Assembly (NCBI GenBank): GCA_046327745.1
Contig: JAXLXV010000014.1
Location: 124,001 to 188,000, forward strand
From: JABAQJ01 sp046327745
GTDB lineage: Bacteria; Gemmatimonadota; Gemmatimonadetes; Gemmatimonadales; Gemmatimonadaceae
Reading direction: 5' to 3'
DNA: 64,000 nucleotides
In this document: piece by piece, positions 1 to 8,819 of the stretch
Layout of the letters: each line of letters opens with the position of its first letter
How positions within the stretch are numbered: position 1 is the first letter of the stretch
Position numbers and translations under genes: made by a program
The notes under the pieces: model-generated
Told to the model about the DNA's origin: nothing
The model's database searches: none
The model's input: only the letters and a program-made list of their open reading frames with translations

Positions 1-1
1 G

Positions 2-223
2 GGCGAGTACCTGGAGATCACACGTCCATCGCGCCTGGTCTTCACGTGGATCTCTGCCAACACCGACGAGCGCCCGACGACGGTGACGGTGGAGCTGACG
101 GAGGAGTCAGCGCAGCGGACTCGTGTCGTCCTCACGCACCGCGGGCTTCCCGATCGCACGCGCGAGAGCCATCGCACGGGGTGGACGGCCATCGCGCAGC
201 GATTGGCGGAACTCTCCGGCTAA
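2..223 (+). CDS. AHSA1/SRPBCC-domain protein, C-terminal part (cut by window edge)
   Basis: The open frame enters from the left edge and gives the last 73 residues of a protein. The pattern GEYLEI, then RLVFTW, then TTVTVEL, then RVVLTHRGLP, ending in a GWTAIAQRLAEL helix, is the C-terminal half of the AHSA1/SRPBCC fold (Aha1-like, START-like ligand-binding cup). Family members of this size often sit beside ArsR or PadR regulators and their ligands are mostly unknown. The start and the N-terminal half are outside the window. The following gene is a PadR regulator 128 bp downstream, separated by a strong inverted repeat, so the two are probably separate transcripts. Confidence 0.75.
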   Translation, partial: GEYLEITRPSRLVFTWISANTDERPTTVTVELTEESAQRTRVVLTHRGLPDRTRESHRTGWTAIAQRLAELSG

Positions 224-274
224 CCGCCGAACCGCAGCATAGTCCCCGCCCATAAGCAAGGTGAAGATTCCGAC

Positions 275-324
275 GGGTTGACATTCTACCCGTCGCTCGG
301 CATTCTTGGGTAGAATGTCAACCC
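275..324. promoter_or_regulatory. Perfect 17-bp inverted repeat, likely PadR operator
   Basis: GGGTTGACATTCTACCC at 275-291 is the exact reverse complement of 308-324, with a 16-bp spacer. The arms contain the ACAT and ATGT elements typical of PadR-family operators, and a TTGACA hexamer (278-283) that could be a -35 element. The repeat ends 27 bp before the ATG of the PadR gene, so autoregulation of the PadR/ADOP operon is the simplest reading. A role as a terminator for the upstream AHSA1 gene is possible but there is no T-run. Confidence 0.8.
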
Positions 325-351
325 AAAACGATCGTCGAGCGCGACACATTG

Positions 352-675
352 ATGCAGGGGACGCTGGATCTCCTGATCTTGCGCACCCTGCTCTTCGGCC
401 AGCAGCACGGGCAAGGCATTGCGCGGGCCATTCAGGCCAACTCGGGCGACGCGTTGTTGGTGGATCATGGCTCGCTCTACCCAGCCCTGCAGCGCCTCGA
501 GGACCGCGGCTGGATCAGCGCCGAGTGGGGGGTATCCGACAACAACCGCCGGGCGCGCTTCTATGAGATCACCAGGGCCGGCCGCAAGCAGTTGATGAGC
601 GAGGCGGGGCGGTGGAATCGACTGGTTGAAGCTGTCGGGCGAGTGCTGGGTCCAGAACTGGCTGGGGAGTCGTGA
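352..675 (+). CDS. PadR-family transcriptional regulator
   Basis: A 107-residue winged-helix protein. It starts MQGTLDLLIL, then has a recognition-helix region with HGSLYPALQRLEDRGW and the wing motif DNNRRARFYEITRAG, all diagnostic of PadR; a C-terminal helix ends the protein. A TTG codon directly before the ATG (349) is an alternative start. This short PadR class is typically encoded just before an ADOP permease. Here the stop codon is one base before the ATG of the permease gene, so the two are co-transcribed. The perfect inverted repeat at 275-324 is its probable autoregulatory operator. The inducing signal is unknown. Confidence 0.93.
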   Translation: MQGTLDLLILRTLLFGQQHGQGIARAIQANSGDALLVDHGSLYPALQRLEDRGWISAEWGVSDNNRRARFYEITRAGRKQLMSEAGRWNRLVEAVGRVLGPELAGES

Positions 676-676
676 G

Positions 677-3307
677 ATGCGATGGTTCCGATGGCGCGGT
701 GAAGACGACTTTGCCGACGAGGTACGTGCGCACATTGACCTCGAGGCCGATCGGCTGATCGCCCAGGGTGCGTCGCCCGATGAGGCACACGCGGCAGCCC
801 GACGCGCCTTTGGCAACGTGACCGTCGCCAGCGAGCGATTTCGTGAGTCACAACGTGGGCTGTGGTTGGACTCGCTGCACCGGAACCTGCGTTATGCCAT
901 TCGTGGATTGCTTCGTCGACGCGCCTTCACGGCGACGGCGGTATTGACGCTGGCGTTCGGCATCGGCGTGAACGCGGCACTCTTTACCCTTCTCTATTCC
1001 CTTCTGCTGCGTCCCTTGCCAGTTGGCGAGCCGGGGCGCGTCGTCAACGTGTCGCGCCAGGTGCGTGAGGACGGCCGCGCCTATCAGCTGGTGGTTCAGG
1101 GGAGCGCCTCGCTCCTTTCGTATCCGGACTACGTCAACATGCGCGACGGTTCGCGCGCGCTGGAGCAGCTGGCGATCTATCGACGCCAGGAACTGACCCT
1201 GGCCGCGGGGGACCGCGTGGTGGGGGTGCACGGGCAGCTTGCCAGCTGCAACTATTTCACCACGGCGCGACTCCCGGTGATCCTTGGTCGGGGCTTTGCG
1301 CCTGACGAGTGTGCGCACCCCGGTGACGGTCGCGTCGTTATCCTGTCGCACGGCTTTTGGCGCCGGCAGTTTGGCGGCGACTCAAGCGTCGTCGGCCGTG
1401 CGATCGACCTCAATCGACTGCCCCTCACCGTGATCGGTGTAGCCGCCGAGGGGTTTGCGGGGATCGATTTTGAAGCCAGCGAGGCGTGGGTACCGATCAC
1501 GCTGTACCCCGCGCTCTATCCAGCTCGCGCTGGGGACCTGAATCGCGACATGAGTTGGTTGGCTGGTTTCGGTCGGTTGCGCGACGGAGCGAGCGTGAAC
1601 GACGCGCGCGCCGATTTGACTGCACTGGCCAAACGCGAGGACCAGCTTTTCCGGGTCGTGCCTCCACCATCGTGGTGTCGCGCGGGACACGCTTGTCCGA
1701 ACCGGACGACCGTTCCACCGTGGCGGCGGTCGTGACTGCGGTGAGCATTGTCGGGCTGCTGGTGCTGGTCATGACGTGCGCCAACGTGATGAACCTGTTG
1801 TTGGCCTGGCCGCGGCGCGGCGTCGTGAAATCGCGATCCGCCTGTCCGTGGGTGCATCGCGACGGCGCCTAGTGGCGCAGCTGATGGTGGAGAGCGTGTT
1901 GCTTGCCATGTTGGGCGGGTCAGTCGGCCTATTGTTCGCCTATTGGCTTCCCCCACTCGTTCAACGACTTCCGCCGGGTGGGACGCTCAACATCGAGCTC
2001 ACCCTCGATCATTGGGTCTTGGCTGCAACGGCAGTGATCGCCATGGGCGCAGCATTCCTCTTGGCCTGGTGCCAGCGTTGCAGTCGACGGACCTGCGACT
2101 CACAGACGCCATTCGCAACAGTGGCGCAGCGGCTCGGCCCCGGGCGGTGGGTGCGCGCTGGCGAAGCAGCGCCGTTGGTGTGCAGGTGGCGGTGAGCACC
2201 CTGCTGGTGGTTGCCGCGCTGTTCCTTCGGGCGACACAACGATCGACCCAGGTGGCCCCCGGCTTCGATCTTCACGGCGTGGCATCGGTCGCGTTCAACC
2301 TGGAGCAGGTCGGGTACGACTCGGCGCGCGCTGGCATCTTCTTCGACGCGATGCGCCAGGGGTTGTTGGCAGAAGCCGGCGTCGAGCGCGTCGCCGCGGC
2401 GCAGTTGATTCCCCTTCGCGGCCGCGGCATGAAGGGGGTCCAGGCGGTGGGCGTCGAGTCGGGGCAGACGGTGCAAGTACCGATTCTCTTCAACGTGGTG
2501 ACGGGAGACTATTTCTCCGCCACCGGGATACAGATCGTGCGCGGCCGCCCGTTCACGCCCGAAGAGGTTGCTGTTCGCGACCCATCGACGGCCGTGGTGA
2601 GCGAGGCTTTTGCCCGTGCGGCGTGGGGTACCGCAGAACCGTTAGGCCGTACGATCCTCGATGACACACGGCGTCTGACGGTGGTGGGCGTCGCCCGTGA
2701 TGTACAGAGCGCCTCGCTTGGGACGAATGATGGCCCGTTCGTGTACACCCCTGCCTCATCGGGAGGCATGCTGGACCTGCGGTTAGTCGTGCGGGCTCCG
2801 GTTCCTACGCCAGCGTTACGCCGTGTGGTGGAACGGGTCGCGCGTCGCGTGGACCCGAGTGTCATCCCCGTCGTCCGCGGCTTCGACGACGAGTTGGATC
2901 TGGCGGTCGCCCCGATTCGGCTGGCCGGCGAGTTGACGTCGGTGCTGGGGGGCGTGGCGTTGTTGCTGGCAGCGATCGGCGTGTACGGTGTCGTGACGTT
3001 TGCGGTCAGCCAGCGTACCCGGGAGATTGGGATTCGCATGGCACTCGGCGCCACACGTCGCAACGTGCGCGGGTTGGTGCTTCATCAGGGCGCCCGCGTG
3101 GCCGGTGTGGGGCTGCTGGTCGGTTTGGCGTTGTCGGCTGGTGCCGCGATAGCGATCCAGGGCGTGCTGTTCGGCCTGCACGCGTTGGATCTGACGGTGT
3201 TCAGCGGAGTGGCCCTCGCACTCATGGCCACGGCACTGGTGGCGGTGGGGTTGCCCGCCATCCGCGCCTCGCGTATTGACCCCATGACCAGCTTGCGCGA
3301 GGACTGA
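677..3307 (+). pseudogene. ADOP-family (MacB/FtsX-like) permease, broken by three frameshifts
   Basis: Starts at ATG 677, one base after the PadR stop. The N-terminal cytoplasmic prefix (DEVRAHIDLEADRLIAQG) and the first membrane segment after RAFTATAVLTLAFGIG are those of ADOP permeases. The frame is lost near 1657, 1806 and 2070; each time the protein continues in the frame one base lower, as expected for single-base deletions. The continuations carry the conserved pieces VMTCANVMNLLLA, REIAIRLSVGASRRRLVAQLM, and the C-terminal TREIGIRMALGATRRNV plus the last membrane segments up to 3307. All domains of a full-length protein of about 870 residues can be recognised, so the gene is either recently inactivated or contains clustered sequencing errors. 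Confidence 0.85.
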
Positions 3308-3420
3308 CCGTTCCCGCCGTTCCCGCCGTTCCCGCCGTTCCCGCCGTTCCCGCCGTTCCCCTGGTTTCCCGGCCCCGTTTCTCCCGGTTCTCCCGGTTCT
3401 CCCGGTTTCCCGGTTCTCGA
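3308..3420 (-). repeat. 9-bp minisatellite with collagen-like reading on the minus strand
   Basis: Six near-perfect copies of CCGTTCCCG run from 3308 to 3361, followed by diverged 9-bp units of the TTCTCCCGG type to about 3420. The tract begins right after the stop of the broken ADOP gene. Read on the minus strand in one frame, it encodes Gly-X-Y triplets (GKP GEP GEP GET, a two-residue break, then GNQ and several GNG). That frame is open from about 3552 to 3085 but has no ATG, GTG or TTG before the repeat, so no gene is called. It may be a remnant of a collagen-like gene or simply a C-rich repeat. Confidence 0.85.
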
Positions 3421-3536
3421 TTCCGCCGGTCCCGCTGCTCCCGCTGTTGCTATCGTCTCTGTCGTTCCCGTCCTTGGCGCCGTTGCAGCCTTAGCCGCCG
3501 TTGCCGCTCGCGCACACGCGGCGCTTGCGGCCGAGC

Positions 3537-4112
3537 CTAACGCGAGACGCTGTCAGCTTGGTAGTGCAGTGCCACAACGCCGGATGACAACAGCGTGCTG
3601 GAGGCGGCAGTCAGCTTCGTGCGTTCGGAGAGGTCGGCGAATAACGGCAGGCCCCCACCCAGCAAGACGGGATTCAGCATCAGCCAGTAGTCGTCGATCA
3701 GGTGGTACTTGGTGAGCGCGTGGGCGACGGACACGCTCCCGAACATCACGATGCCTGTTCCCGGCCCCTCCTTGATGGCTTGAACCTCTGCCGCCAGGTC
3801 GCGTCCGACAAAGGTGGTTTGCGGCCGCTGCTGACCCTGCAGCGAACGCGACACGACAACCTTGTGAGCACCGTTGTACCAGGCCGAGTGCTCCTTGTCG
3901 TGCTTGGATGCGTTGGCTGGGGTTCCTGCGGTGGGCCAATAGGCATCCATCATCTCGTACGTGCGTCGTCCATAGAGGGCGGTGTCGGCGCTGCGCGAGC
4001 GCTGGCCGGCCAGCTCAAACACGTCGGGGGTGACGGTAATCCAGTCCATTTCCCCGTTCGGGCCAGCGACGAATCCATCCAGAGACACATGCATGAAGAG
4101 CGCAAGGCGCAT
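3537..4112 (-). CDS. Dihydrofolate reductase family protein (RibD C-terminal-like)
   Basis: A 191-residue protein of the RibD_C/DHFR-like family (NADPH-dependent reductase fold). Family marks are the start MRLALFMHVSLDGFVAGPNGEMDW, the GRRTYEMM helix, VVVSRSLQ, and the C-terminal LMLNPVLLGGGLPLF followed by LTAASSTLLSSGVVALHYQ. Such stand-alone proteins are common in soil bacteria and are not true DhfR or RibD; the substrate is unknown. The TAG stop lies inside a GCCTAACG word. It is convergent with the broken ADOP gene, and another family member is fused to an acetyltransferase at 61905. Confidence 0.88.
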   Translation of the reverse strand: MRLALFMHVSLDGFVAGPNGEMDWITVTPDVFELAGQRSRSADTALYGRRTYEMMDAYWPTAGTPANASKHDKEHSAWYNGAHKVVVSRSLQGQQRPQTTFVGRDLAAEVQAIKEGPGTGIVMFGSVSVAHALTKYHLIDDYWLMLNPVLLGGGLPLFADLSERTKLTAASSTLLSSGVVALHYQADSVSR

Positions 4113-4321
4113 CGATCTCTCCTATTCTATTCTTGAGCAGTCATGTCGGTGTACGGGCCGATTGCCGGAAAGGAATCAATGGCACGTAGCTGCACGGCAC
4201 GAAGGACGCGGGTGCGATCCGGCCCAACGATACGGGGCGAATGGTGCCGCGATGTTCGCCGGCGCGCACTGGAAGAGTAGTCGGAAGCGCAGGCGCATGT
4301 GAGCACCTTGCGGTCAGCCCG

Positions 4322-4347
4322 GGCCCAGCGACTGGGGTCGCTGGGCC
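4322..4347 (-). terminator. Hairpin downstream of the minus-strand ADOP gene
   Basis: An 11-bp perfect GC-rich stem (4322-4332 with 4337-4347, arm GGCCCAGCGAC) closes a TGGG loop. It lies 30 bp past the stop of the ADOP gene that is read leftwards, where a terminator is expected. There is no clear U-run, which is usual in this high-GC DNA. Confidence 0.65.
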
Positions 4348-4376
4348 AAGCTGTGAACTGACGATTTGTCCCCGCG

Positions 4377-7031
4377 TTAGTCGGCGCGAAGGGTCTCCAC
4401 GACATCCACGCTGGCCGCTCGGCGGGCGGGAAGGAGACTGGCTATCCAGGCGACCGTGAACAAGACGGCCACCACGGCCAAGTACGTGGCTGGATCGGTC
4501 GCCTTGACGCCGAAGAGTACGCTGGACAACACCCGCCCAGAGGCCAGCGCCGCCACCGTGCCGATCGCCACACCGATCGCCGTCAGCCGCAATCCCTGGC
4601 GGACGACCATCTGCAGGACACGGCGCTGGCTCGCCCCGAGGGCCAGGCGAACCCCCAATTCCCGGCGCCGCTGTTGTACCAGGTAGGCCAGCACGCCGTA
4701 CAAGCCTAACGCGCCAAAGAGCAGGCCGGCGCTGCCAAAGGCACCGAGAAGGGTCGTGACCAGCCGCGGGCGTGCCAAGGCGTCACGCGCCGCAACTTCC
4801 ATGGTGGTAGTCTCGGTGATGGTCTGCTGCGGATCGACCTCATGGATGGCTGCTCGCACCGCCGAGGCGGACTGCAGCGGTTCGCCAACGGTGCGCACGA
4901 GCAAGGTCATGCGCACGCGGGAGTTCTGCAGCTCATGCAGGTAGACCGTTTCGGCGGCATCACTCGCCACCTCAGTCTGCCGGATGTCGTTCACCAGGCC
5001 AACGATCTCCACCTGCGTCGTGTCGCCGACGAGTAATCGCTTGCCGACCACGTCCTGACCGGGGAACCAGCGTTTGGCGAACGCTTGGTTCACGACGCAG
5101 ACCAGCGGCGTCCCACGTCGATCCGTACGCGCGAATTCCCGCCCACTGATGAGTCGTGCGCCAATGGCCTTGAAGAAGCCGTCGGAGATGTTGAGCATCG
5201 CCGACGCGGGAGAGTCCTCTCCAGCAGGGATGACCATGCCGGGCAACCGAAAGCCGATACTTTCCCCACTGCCGCGGAATGGAGCATCCTTGGCCGCGCC
5301 GGCGGCTGCAACACCGGGCAGGGCGCGGACGCGGTCGAGAATCTGCGTGTACGCCTGGGTGTAATCCTTTCCTTGCCGGTCGGTGCTGATCGTGAAGTTC
5401 ATCACCAACAGGTGGTCGGTGCGGAACCCTGGGTCTACCGAATTGAGTTCGCGCAGGCTGCGCAGCATCAACCCGCCAGCGGTCACGAGCACCATGACCA
5501 ACGCGACCTCGGAGATTACCAGCGCGTGACGCAAGTTCCCACGCGACGGTCCTGCGATGCCGCGGGTGCCGCGCGCCGTGGGTTGCAGGTCACGGGCGAC
5601 CCGCAGGGCGGGGAACAGGCCAAATGCCACACCCGTCACCAGCGACAGCATGAGGGCGAATAGCAGTGCTCGTGCGTCCACCATCACTTCCGTGCCACGG
5701 GGCAGCTGGTCCGCCGCAAGCCCGGCGATACCGCGGACGGTGAGCACCGCCACCAGAATGCCGAGCACGCCGCCGACCGTGGCCAGCACCACACTTTCGG
5801 TCAGTAGCTGGCGGATGAGGCGTGCCCGCGACGCACCTAACGCCGATCGCACGGCGATCTCACCGGCGCGAGCTGTCGCTCGCGATAGCTGCAACGAGGC
5901 CACGTTCACGCAGGCTATCATCAGCAGGACGGCGACGGCCCCAAAGAGGACCCACAGGGACCGCGTCACATCGCCGGTGATTGACGCCTTCAACCCTCGC
6001 ACGGTGACTCCGTCCCACGCCGCATTCTCCGGGTACCGCGCGGCCAGTCGCCGCGTGATCGTCTGCAACTCCGCGGTCACCGCGGCCTCCGTCATGCCGG
6101 CTCTGGCGCGTGCCACCACGCCCAGCAGACGTACGAAGCGAAGGCGCGGAATCTGGTCGTCCGTGAAGAGCGAGAACGAAGCGAAGAGGTCGGCATGCGG
6201 CGTCGGAAACGCAAACGACGAAGGCAACACCCCGATCACCGTGAAGGCTTCGTTGTTCAGCGTCAGCGTGCGTCCGACGACATCGTTGCGACCGCCGAAC
6301 TGGCGCTGCCAGAAGGCATGCGTCAGCAGAACAATGCGATCCGGCCCGCCGCGCACCAGTTCCTCGTCACGAGGCAGTCGCCCAAGCACCGGCGCCACCC
6401 CCATCGTCCGGAAGAAGCCCGGCGTGATGAAGACCGCCGCCAGTCGCTGTGGCTCGCCCATGCCCGTCAGGTCCAACCCGCTGCCACCCGTTTGGAACCA
6501 ATATCCACCAAGGTCCACCAGACGCTCACGCTGCGCCCGCCAGTCGTCGAGGTCCATGGCCGACGTCGTGGCCTGCAGTGCGCCGGCCGTCTTGTTGGCC
6601 GTCCAGACGCGATAGAGCTGTCCGGCATCCGGGTAGGGCAGCGGGCGCAGGAGCACGCCGTTGACCACCGAGAAGATCCCGGTGGTGGCGCCGATGCCTA
6701 ACGCCAGCGTGGCCAGAGCCGTCAACGCGAATCCCGGGGACGAGCGCAAGGCGCGCAGCGTATATGTCACATCCTGCCGAAACTCGCCGACTACGTCCCG
6801 GCGATGTCGAGCCCCTTCGGTGCGGCGATCGATGTCCGTGGCGTACCGGCGAGCGTCCTCGACGTCGCCAAAATCCTGGCGGGCCCGGGCACGCGCGGCC
6901 TCTGGCGACATGCCCGCGGCGATCAAGTCATCTTCGCGGGCGCGCAGGTGAAATTGCAGCTCGTCGTCCACGTCACGAGCGATGGCGCCAGTGGTACGGC
7001 GCGGCAGGGAGATGAGTCGGCGCCAGTTCAT
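4377..7031 (-). CDS. ADOP-family (MacB/FtsX-like) permease, intact
   Basis: An 884-residue protein starting at MNWRRLISLP; the ATG overlaps the PadR stop by 4 bp (ATGA), fixing the start and translational coupling. The order is a cytoplasmic prefix (about residues 1-80; DVDDELQFHLRAREDDLIAAG), a first membrane helix in FALTALATLALGIGATTGIF, a periplasmic MacB_PCD domain, a three-helix FtsX block (residues about 360-500, including GEIAVRSALGASRARLIRQLL), a second periplasmic domain, and a final FtsX block with RRELGVRLALGASQRRVLQMV. This is the typical duplicated ADOP layout. No ATPase is encoded nearby, and the transported substrate or signalling role is unknown. Confidence 0.93.
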   Translation of the reverse strand: MNWRRLISLPRRTTGAIARDVDDELQFHLRAREDDLIAAGMSPEAARARARQDFGDVEDARRYATDIDRRTEGARHRRDVVGEFRQDVTYTLRALRSSPGFALTALATLALGIGATTGIFSVVNGVLLRPLPYPDAGQLYRVWTANKTAGALQATTSAMDLDDWRAQRERLVDLGGYWFQTGGSGLDLTGMGEPQRLAAVFITPGFFRTMGVAPVLGRLPRDEELVRGGPDRIVLLTHAFWQRQFGGRNDVVGRTLTLNNEAFTVIGVLPSSFAFPTPHADLFASFSLFTDDQIPRLRFVRLLGVVARARAGMTEAAVTAELQTITRRLAARYPENAAWDGVTVRGLKASITGDVTRSLWVLFGAVAVLLMIACVNVASLQLSRATARAGEIAVRSALGASRARLIRQLLTESVVLATVGGVLGILVAVLTVRGIAGLAADQLPRGTEVMVDARALLFALMLSLVTGVAFGLFPALRVARDLQPTARGTRGIAGPSRGNLRHALVISEVALVMVLVTAGGLMLRSLRELNSVDPGFRTDHLLVMNFTISTDRQGKDYTQAYTQILDRVRALPGVAAAGAAKDAPFRGSGESIGFRLPGMVIPAGEDSPASAMLNISDGFFKAIGARLISGREFARTDRRGTPLVCVVNQAFAKRWFPGQDVVGKRLLVGDTTQVEIVGLVNDIRQTEVASDAAETVYLHELQNSRVRMTLLVRTVGEPLQSASAVRAAIHEVDPQQTITETTTMEVAARDALARPRLVTTLLGAFGSAGLLFGALGLYGVLAYLVQQRRRELGVRLALGASQRRVLQMVVRQGLRLTAIGVAIGTVAALASGRVLSSVLFGVKATDPATYLAVVAVLFTVAWIASLLPARRAASVDVVETLRAD

Positions 7032-7357
7032 GCGGGATCCAGGACGGCAAAGACGGCCGCTGCATAACGACGCCATTCCGATTCACTGCGCTTGAGCATC
7101 GAACGACCGGCCGGCGTCAGTTTGTAGAATCGGGCGCGACGATTGTTCTCTGAGACTCCCCAGTCAGCGGCCACGGCCCCCGAGTGTTCGAGTCGGTGCA
7201 GGGCCTTGTAGAGCGGGGCATCTTCGATCTGCAGCTCACCCGCGGTGCGATCGTGAATCGAGCGCGCCACCGCATAGCTGTGCATCGGGCCCCAGGCGAG
7301 TGTTCGCAGAATGAGCACGTCGAGCGTGCCTTGGAGAAGGGCCAGTGGTTCTGACAA
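7028..7357 (-). CDS. PadR-family transcriptional regulator
   Basis: A 109-residue PadR protein with MSEPLALLQGTLDVLILRTL, the APLYKALHRLEHSG recognition helix and the wing ENNRRARFYKLTPAGRSML. The start is TTG (7357-7355), supported by a GGGAG ribosome site about 7 bases upstream; no ATG gives a complete PadR fold. The stop overlaps the start of the ADOP gene (ATGA), forming the same PadR/ADOP cassette seen at 352-3307. I could not find an equally clean inverted repeat upstream of this copy. Confidence 0.93.
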   Translation of the reverse strand: MSEPLALLQGTLDVLILRTLAWGPMHSYAVARSIHDRTAGELQIEDAPLYKALHRLEHSGAVAADWGVSENNRRARFYKLTPAGRSMLKRSESEWRRYAAAVFAVLDPA

Positions 7358-7685
7358 ACTCGGCTCCCTGTACTTGGTAAGGGGAACCTATGTGCGTGCG
7401 TTGAATGGTGTCAACGGGGGCGAGCGCGCCTGACAGGTGCGTATCGCGCGGCTCCAATCAGCGGTTGGGGCAACGGCACGCGTAGTACTACTCCACATTG
7501 CCGTGGGTGGTGTCACTGGTGAGGGTACATCTCATGCAACGGGCGACAGTACAGCGCCTCAACGGTGGCGGTACCTAGCACTGCGCATTCATCCCCGAAG
7601 CGGCAGGCAGCTCATACGCAGTCAAGGCCGCGGCATCGCACTCGCGCCGTCGCAGCGGACCACGTTGATTTCTCACGCGCGAAAC

Positions 7686-7818
7686 GTCGCTGTCATATCC
7701 GATACCCACCAAGCTCACAATGGCTGATACGTCCGATATGACCACTCTTCGAGTCGCTGCTATGTCCGATGTCCCCAAACATCGAGTCACTGTTATGCCC
7801 GATGTTTCCTGGCTTCGA
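7686..7818 (+). repeat. 33-bp minisatellite upstream of the beta-lactamase
   Basis: Four consecutive units of 33, 34, 33 and 33 bp (7686, 7719, 7753, 7786) share the core CTGCTATGTCCGATG with substitutions. Because 33 bp is 11 codons, in-frame translation upstream of the beta-lactamase gives an 11-residue repeat ending in ...LR/HR, and the frame is continuous with the beta-lactamase from ATG 7720. I place the enzyme start after the repeat because a signal peptide begins at 7828. The rest of 7358-7685 shows no gene I can support. Confidence 0.8.
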
Positions 7819-7827
7819 GGCGCCCTG

Positions 7828-8634
7828 ATGCGATGCGTCAACCCCTTTCTCATTGCCCTTGGCGCGACGACGCCGCTGCCGATGCGCTTGGCCGCTCAGC
7901 AGCTGCATCAATGCGTGGTCGTCTGGGACAGCCGTACCGGGCGCGAGTCGCGTACCAATGACGCTGAGTGTGGCACCCGACTCTCTCCGGCGTCTACGTT
8001 CAAGATTCCACACGCCCTGGTGGCGTTGCAGGTGGGCGCGATCGGCCCGCACGATGTCGAGCGGTGGGACGGCACCAAGTACCCCAACACGCCTGTCTGG
8101 CAAGCCGACTACACGGTAGCCACGGCCATTCGTCCGTCCGTGGTCTGGTTCTTCCAGCGCATCGCGCCACGGGTCGGCGCCGAGCGGATGCATCAGCGGT
8201 TGCAGCAGCTGCAATACGGGAATGCCGCGACAGACGGTGACGTGACTCGCTACTGGTTGAATGGCACGCTGCGCGTATCGCCGATCGAGCAGGTTGCCTT
8301 CCTCAGGAACTTCTTTGCGTCTCGCGCACCATTCGATTCGGCATGGACGACCCTCGTGCGTGAAGCCTTGGTGCAGCCGCCGGACAGCATCGAGAATGCG
8401 ATGGGAAAGTGGCCGATGGGAGAACAGTGGCCCGCAGGCGCCGTGTGGCGCGCCAAGACCGGCTTCACTTCATACGATGGGCGGACCGTGAACTGGCTGG
8501 TGGGCGAGATTGTTGAAGGCAGTCGCCGGCGGGTGTTTGCGTCAGCTGTTTGGCGCGATGGTGGCACCGTGGGCAACGTGGACGCTGCGCACCTCGCCGC
8601 CCAAGTCTTGTTCGGTCGAGCCGCTCGTCCCTGA
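7828..8634 (+). CDS. Class D (OXA-type) beta-lactamase
   Basis: A 268-residue exported enzyme. It has a signal peptide (residues 1-23, ending near LAAQ), then all class D motifs in order: STFK at 56-59 (acylated Ser and carbamylated Lys), SVV at 104-106 followed by WFFQ, YGN at 130-132, the conserved Trp and SPIEQVAFL of the omega region at 143-159, and KTG at 210-212 with the NWLVG strand. All catalytic residues are present, so hydrolysis of beta-lactams by a Ser acyl-enzyme mechanism is expected; the spectrum cannot be read from sequence. An in-frame ATG at 7720 would add 36 residues made of the 33-bp repeat; this looks like read-through and not a real N-terminus. Family: blaOXA-like, chromosomal, not a known mobile allele that I recognise. 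Confidence 0.92.
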   Translation: MRCVNPFLIALGATTPLPMRLAAQQLHQCVVVWDSRTGRESRTNDAECGTRLSPASTFKIPHALVALQVGAIGPHDVERWDGTKYPNTPVWQADYTVATAIRPSVVWFFQRIAPRVGAERMHQRLQQLQYGNAATDGDVTRYWLNGTLRVSPIEQVAFLRNFFASRAPFDSAWTTLVREALVQPPDSIENAMGKWPMGEQWPAGAVWRAKTGFTSYDGRTVNWLVGEIVEGSRRRVFASAVWRDGGTVGNVDAAHLAAQVLFGRAARP

Positions 8635-8819
8635 CGCTCGGTAGTTCTCACCTCCGCCCCCGTGTGCGAGAACGCGCAGACGGGTTCCACGTTACAGACA
8701 GTCACGGGTCCTGCCGCCTCAGGACCAATCCGAGCCGCTCTGCCCACCGTATTCATGGAGACGGGCGCGTGAGAGCGCCAAGCGTGACTGAGCGCGCTGA
8801 GTGAAACCATTAGGCGGAG

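Noticed and set aside
3085..3552. Minus-strand open frame containing the collagen-like repeat
   Set aside because: No start codon before the repeat and the frame continues antisense through the ADOP gene, so it is kept as a repeat and not a gene.
5085..5663. Plus-strand frames opposite the second ADOP gene
   Set aside because: Shadows of the minus-strand gene, which has clear domains.
7575..7853. Minus-strand open frames over the 33-bp repeat with an 11-residue period
   Set aside because: All frames of a 33-bp repeat look periodic; the plus-strand beta-lactamase explains the region.
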